Part shown: one piece after another, positions 57,258 through 64,000 of the stretch | Position numbering within the stretch: the first letter of the stretch is position 1 | Layout of the letters: each line of letters begins with the position of its first letter | DNA from: Austropuccinia psidii | Lineage: Eukaryota > Basidiomycota > Pucciniomycetes > Pucciniales > Sphaerophragmiaceae | DNA length: 64,000 nucleotides | Direction of reading: 5' to 3' | Assembly: GCA_023105745.1 (NCBI GenBank) | Contig: JALGQZ010000012.1 | Span: forward strand, 45,645,763 to 45,709,762 | Program-made: the position numbers and the translations under genes | Notes under the pieces: model-generated | Database searches by the model: none | What the model was told of the DNA's origin: nothing | What the model saw: the letters and a program-made list of their open reading frames with translations, nothing else

Positions 57258-59559
57258 TTTATTGATCATCAATTTAATACAAGACAAATAAGCTAGTCTC
57301 AAAGAAAACACAGTGCAAATTTGGAAAATTATATTTTTGAAAATAATAGAATTGTTGTTAAGCTCTGAAACAGAAATATTAAACTATTAATTTGAATCTT
57401 GACTAAAATTGAATAGTATTGCAGTTAAATAAAGTTTTTGGAATATTTTTGACTCAACAATATGAAAAATATATGCAGATAACTATTTTAGATCAAGTGA
57501 TTTGGTCCTCCTCTCTTGAGATCCAACATAATATTAAAATTTTGAATTATGATGATAAGTAGGATATTGAATTAATAAATCTTGCATTATCCCTTCCCCT
57601 ATATTTTTGTTTAAAATTTTACAAAATCTTTCCTCTTAAGTCTATAAATAGAAATCAGAAACCAAAAAACCCACAAAAAAAGCATTAACAATGTTCTTTC
57701 TCAAAAAAATGAATTTGGAGGATAAAATTACTTCAAAAAGAAAATTGAAAAATTATGAAAAATGAGCTTTATTTATTCTATCAGTATAATTGAAATGATT
57801 TTGTCTCTCTTTTTCAAAGAAAATAATGATAAAAAAAGTCTCCTCATTCTGATGTGAAAAAAATTTCTTTATTTTTTTATTTCACTTTTTTGTGAATTTC
57901 TGTTAATAGTATGCTATTTTTTGTGTTTTTTTTAATTTCTTTTTTTCAAAGTGTATGAGTTTTTTTTCAATTCCTTAATTTTTTAAATTTGATGAGAATT
58001 TATATTTTTTAGTTTACTGCTGAAGATTACAGTATTTGGGGCTGCAAGGATTTCTACTGTAATTCCTTTTAGTGTAAAAAAAGATTAAATTTTTTTTTAA
58101 AAAAAATTTCTTTCATCCTGAGAATTTAAAATTCATGAAAATTTTATCAAATTTTCCAATATAAAGGTAAAATAACACATATCGAAACTTTTCTTTTGAA
58201 TGAAAAAAATGAAAATTACAAAACACACAAATTAGGGAGTTATTTCTGTGAGAAAAAATAACTGATCTGTACTAATAAGAAAAATCAATGAGCTTCATTA
58301 ATAATAAGAGAAATAAAAATATGAAAAAAAATCAAAATAATATTGAAATTATGAAATCTTTAACCAATAAGGAAGAAAATATGTATTTTGTATACATTTT
58401 TCTTTTTTGAATAATTGCATTAAAGCAAAACTGTAGCACTTTTCATTTCCAACATTTTGAAATTGAAAAAATGACTATTTAAAATATATAAAAGGGAAAA
58501 TCCATCTTTTTTTATTAATATGGCGAGTTTATCCAGGATAGGAAGTGTTTGAAGACAAATTTCAAAGGGTTGATACAGTTATCAATCCATAATAAGTAGC
58601 TAATTAAACAAAATGAAGGCTGTCTGTACTTCCAAAACTGGAGCTTAATCTTTAAGGACTCAAACAATGAATAGAAGTGCTACAATTAAGAAGATAAGAT
58701 AGGTTAAGATTTCTATTGTAGTTCATAGGTTAATGAAGATGAAGATAGAATTAAAATACTTTTTTTGATCAATCCAAATATCTTACAATATTACATATAA
58801 TATAATATATATGTATTATTTACAATGAACAAATGTAATTCTTGGAGATTATGTGATATTCCAGTGGCTTGGAAGAACCTGGAATATCAACAAACATTGA
58901 AATCCTGGGTACAATCCAATTCAGAGGAAGGATCCAAGCTCATCTTATTTTGTGTCCAAGCTAATTTCCAAATGTATCAACGGTTGTCAGGTGTGGCCAC
59001 CTTGCTCATGGTGATAAGCTTATACCTATTAGTAAGGTGAGTTTATTTTATGAATAATTTGTATAACTTCAGCAGAAATCCATCAAGACTCTAGAGAGGG
59101 ACTTTTAAAAGAGATACGTTTTTTTACACATAGCTTCTTAAGGTAAGTTTTTGTATTTCAAAAATAAATCCTTCTTTATATATAGGAAAAGGTTAATAAA
59201 GATTAGTGGAGGACTAGTTTATAATTACTTTTTTAATAAAAATTTTCTCAAAAAATATTTACCACCCAATACCAGGATCAGAATATTCAATTAGAATGCA
59301 TTTTCGATTGTCATAGAACTATTTTGAAATGTCTTTTTATATGTTTTTGTGGTTGAGCCATATTATGTGAAAGTTCATGGATTAATAAAAGACAATAATG
59401 GTTGAGAACTGTGAAATGGCAAGAGAATTGATTAGAATGTTAAAAATGACTACATAATTTGAATTTTAAGTAAATCATATGAATTTGAGGGCAATAATTT
59501 TTAAGCTTTAGGAAATATTATTTCCCGAAAAAGACAAATAAATCTCTTGGATTTAAAAG
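57258..59559. other. Unassigned AT-rich region
   Basis: No supported gene or repeat. A 71-codon open frame with a hydrophobic end (58825-59040, plus) has no recognisable homology and no neighbours that support it. It is followed by GTGAGT (59036), so it could be an exon of something unknown, but I rate it as chance. Confidence 0.35.
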
Positions 59560-60559
59560 TCAGATTTGGGTAGGGTTTCCCTAACCCCTGACCTTTTTTA
59601 AGGCAGAGTTTTGTAGGTTTGCCCCCCCTTAATTAGGAGGAAACTCTGTCAGCGGCCCCTAATTTGAGGTTTATTTTTGTATGAATTATAAGTTTTTGCC
59701 TTGAGTAATAATATCATGCTCCCTTATTCAGTTCGGAATTTGGTTTCTTTTAGAAGATTCAGACGGGCCTAGCGTACTGCATATTTAAGACGACACACCT
59801 GGGGCTCAATCAGCCTTTTTCGATGGATCTTTAATTTTTTTTGTCAAAACGGTTGCCAACTTAGCAATCATAAAAAAATTCAATCATTAAGTGAAAATAA
59901 GTAAAAAAGTTTGTAATTATAACTAAAATTAATGAACTGTCGTTAGAGCTTATAATGAAGCAACTACTGCAGTCAGTGAGACAATAATTGCTCCTCAGAT
60001 ACCATTCAACCTCGTCAAAACATTCCAATCAGTGTCAGTAAGCAACTTGCCGATGCTCCACCGATTCTCTTGGCTCGGCGTTTTCTTCCGATCCCATCCG
60101 GTTCCGGGTCGCTCACGATTTGATAGATGCCAACTCTCAAACATCCAAGACTTGTTCTCGACCTAAAACTCAATTCATTATTCTAAAACTTGTGGCGGAG
60201 TACTTATTCTTAATCAAAGAGCTGATGAGCTAGCCAAGGTTTCCCCTAGTGCCACTGCGGTGAGTTGCAATCTAAGATTTGAGCGGGTGGGTGCGGGTTA
60301 AGTGGTTGAACGTTTAGTTTCTGACTTGGTTACAGTTCATCTAGATTTCATCAACATCGTTCAATCGCAATCAATCTTCAGTCATTTCCCTGGAGACTGT
60401 AAAACCTTTGTAGATCAACAGGATTTAGTAGATTGAATTCTCGAAAAATCATTGATAAAAGCCTCAAGTGACTCAAACTACCTAACAATTCATCAAATTG
60501 ACTTTTTTTTGAAGCTCATCACGCCCTTTTCGATATAATTAAAACTTAACTAAATCAAG
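59560..60559 (+). promoter_or_regulatory. Upstream region of phosphofructokinase
   Basis: Base composition rises from the AT-rich repeat level toward that of the gene, beginning around 59560 and clearly from about 60000. It holds the promoter and 5' untranslated region. AATCAAG before the ATG at 60560 gives an A at -3, a good start context. No TATA box can be assigned with confidence. Confidence 0.4.
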
Positions 60560-63500
60560 ATGACCATCAAGATAGCTGTTTTGACTTCTGGGGGCGACAG
60601 TCCTGGTATGAATCCAGCAGTCCGCAGCGTCGTTCGAATGGGTATTGCAAAGTGAGTCCCTTCCAGTTGGATTATTAACAAGGCAAAAAATTAATCCTTT
60701 GGGCTTTTTTTCACTCATCTTCTTGACAATTTAGGTCTTGTCAAGTTTATAGTAAGAACACAAAAGTTTTCTTTTATATCTTCTCTTCAAGCCATCGGGT
60801 CAAACCAACAAGTTTTAAAAGATGTCTCTGTATTTCACATGATGCTTTTCAGTAATTCGTGAGGGGTACGAAGGTTTAGTTCGTGGTAATGAATCTTGTC
60901 CAACCCTTGATCAGATTTCATTATTATCTGTTTCACCCAAAACATCCGGCCGTCCATTATCAACAAACTTTATATCAACATATTGTAGTGGAGATTCTTT
61001 AAAGCAAGGTGAAGCCGATAGTGAATTGAAGGGGCAATATATCATTAGAGTAGGATGGGATGATGTTGGTACCTTCTTATCCGAAGTCAGTTCCTGCATT
61101 ATCTTGTGTTCTTTTTATTTTCTACTTTTCAGTACTTGAATCAACTGAAACTTAGCATCCTTTGCTATTTTTCTAGGGTGGAACTTTAATTGGAACTCAA
61201 CGTTCAAAAGCCTTCCGAGAGCTCGAAGGTCGAAGAAAAGCCGCTCTCAATCTAATCCTTCATGGTATCAATGCTCTTATTGTTTGTGGTGGCGATGGTT
61301 CCTTGACTGGGGCCGACAAATTGAGAGCAGAATGGCCCGATCATGTTGCAGCCTTACTGGAGTCAAGTAGGCTACCTTCCTTTTCATGCTGATTATTTTC
61401 TTTTCCCACTACTTCTTACCTATATCAACCATCAACCTCTTGTTTCATTTCTCTAGAGGCTATCACTCCCCAACAGGCTGAAACTTACACACGCTTGATC
61501 ATTGTTGGCTTGGTGGGCTCGATCGACAATGATATGGCCATGACTGATATCACCATTGGTGCCCCATCAGCTCTGCATAGAATTTGTGAAGCGATCGATA
61601 ATATTTCTTCCACAGCTTCTTCTCACTCTAGAGCATTTGTTGTAGAAGTCATGGGTAGGAACTGTGGTTGGCTGGCTCTAATGGCTGGAATGAGGTGTGC
61701 CTTAATCTTCATCCTCTACTCACACGTAACTCAAACCTCACTAAACTAGATGCGGCTTTATTTTGTAACAGCTCAGGTGCAGATTATGTCTTCATACCTG
61801 AAAAGCCACCAGCATACGATGATTGGGAGCATGAACTGTGTGAAGCTTTACGCAAGGTGAGGTATCTTTATTCACCGTCTACGATCGTTTCAAGGCAAAA
61901 CTTTGACAGCGGCCTATTACAGCACCGGGAGGTCGGAAAGCGGAAGTCTATTGTTATTGTAGCGGAAGGTGCCATCGACAAAAATTTAAAACCTATTAAA
62001 GCAGATTATATAGCCTCGATTCTAACGGACCGCTTAAAGCTCGATACTCGAGTCACTACTCTGGGGCATACCCAACGTGGTGGAAAACCTTGCGCATTCG
62101 ATCGTATGCTTGCCACTTTGCAAGGAATCGAGGCAGTTGAAGCAGCTCTTGAATTGGCCCGTAACCAGAGTGGCGAAAGTCCATTGATAGGGATAAGAGA
62201 GAATGAGATTATTCGTGTACCATTGATGAAAGCTGTTCAAATGGTGCGAAAAAACCTTTTTGTCAGATTTGTGATGCTCCAATCAAATGAAAGGTATCAG
62301 CCTCACTGAGCCTACGTTATCGACCACTAATCTCATAGACTCATGATGTGGCTACAGCAATTTCCAACAAAGACTTCAAGCGTGCAATGAGTCTTCGTGA
62401 CTACGCTTATCGAAATAGTTTTGATGCGTTCGCTGCTACTACTCGTTTGGATAATCGCATTAAATTGCCCGAGTCGCAGCAAATGAGGGTTGGAATCATG
62501 CAGTTGAGTGTTTGACTTACGCCACCTCATTGTCGGTTGTTAATCAATTTTTCTGATGGATTTTGTTAACATAGCATTGGTGCCCCAGCTGGTGGAATGA
62601 ATGCTGCCACAAGAGCAGCAGTCCGCTATTGTTTAACCCGTGGCCACACTCCCCTAGCCATCCATAACAGTTGGACTGGCTTGATGAGTGGGCTAGTTCA
62701 TGAGCTTGGTTGGCTTAAAGTTGATCAATGGATGACTAGAGGTGGATCGGAGCTAGGCACAAATCGCAAATTACCCTCTGCCGAGAACATTGAAGAAATT
62801 GTTGATAGAATCCGACAATTTAAATTAGACGGATTACTACTGATTGGAGGGTTTGAGGTCTTGAGAAGCTTGATATTTTTTGATCAAGTCAAAAACAAGT
62901 ATAAAGAACTAAACATACCAATGATCCACCTTCCAGGTAAATTTCGTTATTTTTGAACTTGAAATGTGATTTTTACTGTATTTGCTAAACAAAGTGCCCT
63001 CTTTAATTATTTAGCTACAATTAGTAACAATGTCCCAGTTACTGAATGGAGTCTAGGTAGTGATACGAGCGTGAATGTATTAGTAGACGCATGCGATACG
63101 ATCCGGCAGAGCGCGACGGCAAGTCGTAATCGTGTCTTTGTGGTCGAAACGCAAGGAGGACAATGTGGATATATTGCTATGCTAGGCGCCCTTGCAGTAA
63201 ATATTTTGCCATTGATTTTTGATGAGGGTGACTACTTCAAGCTAACTTTTTTTTATCAATTTCTTGACAGACTGGAGCCGCCGTTGTTCACACGCCAGAA
63301 GCACCAGTGACTTTAAACCAAATCGCAGCTGACGTTCAGTTCTTAAAGAGGCGGTATATGGCCGACCGGAAGGGGGACGCGCAAGGTCGACTTTTAATTC
63401 GATGTGACAAAGCCTCGGCGACATATACAAATGATGTCATAACAAAAATCCTCACTGAAGAAGGGAAAGGACTGTTTGATGCACGGCAAGTTAGTTTAGG

Positions 63501-63858
63501 ACATACACTGCAAGGATCCATCCCATCACCCAGAGATCGAACACAGGCAGTTGCATTATCAATCAAATGTATTGAATTTCTTGAAAGTCATAGTGAAAAA
63601 GTCGATCGAAGTGAATTAAGGATCTTGCCAGATCGAAACACCATTCAACCAGCGGTTGAAAAAGCCTCAGGCGATCCCGATTTAAGATATGGCACAATCG
63701 TGATAACGGGGGGTTTGGTCCGGATAGCAAGTCTGAAGGAGATGGTAGGACAAGCCGATGTCGCGATGCGAAGAGGTAAATCCGCATGGTGGTTGCAAAT
63801 GAGGAAAGTTGTAGAGATAATGGGTGGTCGATCAATTGATGAATTAGCACCTCATTAA
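60560..63858 (+). CDS. PFK: ATP-dependent 6-phosphofructokinase
   Basis: Commits glucose to glycolysis: fructose 6-phosphate + ATP to fructose 1,6-bisphosphate, in the cytosol. Exons: 60560-60651, 60735-60751, 60853-61085, 61177-61366, 61457-61694, 61772-61856, 61923-62243, 62339-62502, 62575-62936, 63015-63196, 63271-63858. Together they give 2472 nt, exactly 823 codons plus stop, with introns of 66-101 nt. The catalytic half has [14 protein letters not shown] (residues 9-22), [12 protein letters not shown] (150-161), GLVGSIDND with Asp201 and Asp203, EVMGRNCGW and LGHTQRGG. The second, regulatory half repeats the fold: [41 protein letters not shown] and LGHTLQGS. This is the duplicated eukaryotic type without the long N-terminal extension of yeast subunits. 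No lesion was found. Confidence 0.93.
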
Positions 63859-64000
63859 TATTTCAGGACACGTATAAATTTGGCGAGTTATGAAGAATAG
63901 GAAGGCAACAAAATATGTATAATTCATAAACATCTGTAGAAAATGCAAGTTTCCAAAAGAATTGAGTAAAGATTTTCTTAAAGCAATTTGTTTTGTTTGG
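63859..64000 (+). other. 3' flank of phosphofructokinase
   Basis: Downstream non-coding sequence to the window edge. No polyadenylation signal can be singled out. Confidence 0.4.

Noticed and set aside
58825..59040. Short open frame with hydrophobic C-terminus, followed by a donor-like GTGAGT
   Set aside because: No neighbour exons, no homology recognised, AT-rich surroundings; kept only as a note.
59575..59650. Telomere-like GGGTAGGGTTTCCCTAACCC
   Set aside because: A single imperfect palindrome with no TTAGGG array; not an interstitial telomere.
60911..63850. Minus-strand open frames across the phosphofructokinase gene
   Set aside because: Shadows of the plus-strand coding exons.

Overview
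This window looks like nuclear DNA of a rust fungus (Basidiomycota, Pucciniales). The bulk is AT-rich and made of nested Ty3/gypsy LTR retrotransposons and one PIF/Harbinger DNA transposon. The only ordinary host gene I can support is a eukaryotic ATP-dependent 6-phosphofructokinase (60560-63858), with ten short introns and visibly higher GC than its surroundings. The retroelement proteins resemble large families I associate with the myrtle-rust lineage (Austropuccinia). That is recall, not a search result.

Layout. I name the LTR families A to F for this window only. (1) 1-5011, minus: 5' half of a family B element, cut by the window edge and inserted in the gag of an older element C. (2) 5012-5923 and 26858-27684, minus: the two halves of C's gag. 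They are split by a family B element (5924-26857, plus). That element itself carries a complete family A element inside its 5' LTR (7815-17512, target duplication GTAAT) and a solo LTR F inside its gag (19705-21209). (3) 27685-29441: solo LTR A (duplication CTATC), followed by the probable upstream part of C. (4) 31533-41974, minus: full-length family D element with two LTRs and a nearly open gag-pol. (5) 42563-44476: decayed LTR. (6) 45898-57257: a PIF/Harbinger transposon with decayed transposase (plus) and an opposite-strand accessory gene. It was later hit by a solo LTR D (46049-48016) and a solo LTR B (51264-54625), and the latter carries solo LTR E (52580-53837, duplication TCATC). (7) 57258-60559: unassigned AT-rich DNA grading into the upstream region of the phosphofructokinase gene.

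The most interesting signal is at the 5' end of the coding region in families A, B and D. Besides the ATG-started Gag-Pol frame there is a second, overlapping protein (here ORF1) in another frame. It is reachable only through two small introns. The exon borders, intron positions and phase 1 are the same in all three diverged families, and the ORF1 proteins align without gaps around a conserved W...P...MNS core. This suggests a spliced, overprinted accessory protein made from the same DNA as the Gag N-terminus.

All retroelements seen here carry disabling lesions: stops, frameshifts, a lost integrase, a lost LTR end or a deleted protease segment. The phosphofructokinase gene reconstructs cleanly to 823 codons and appears functional.
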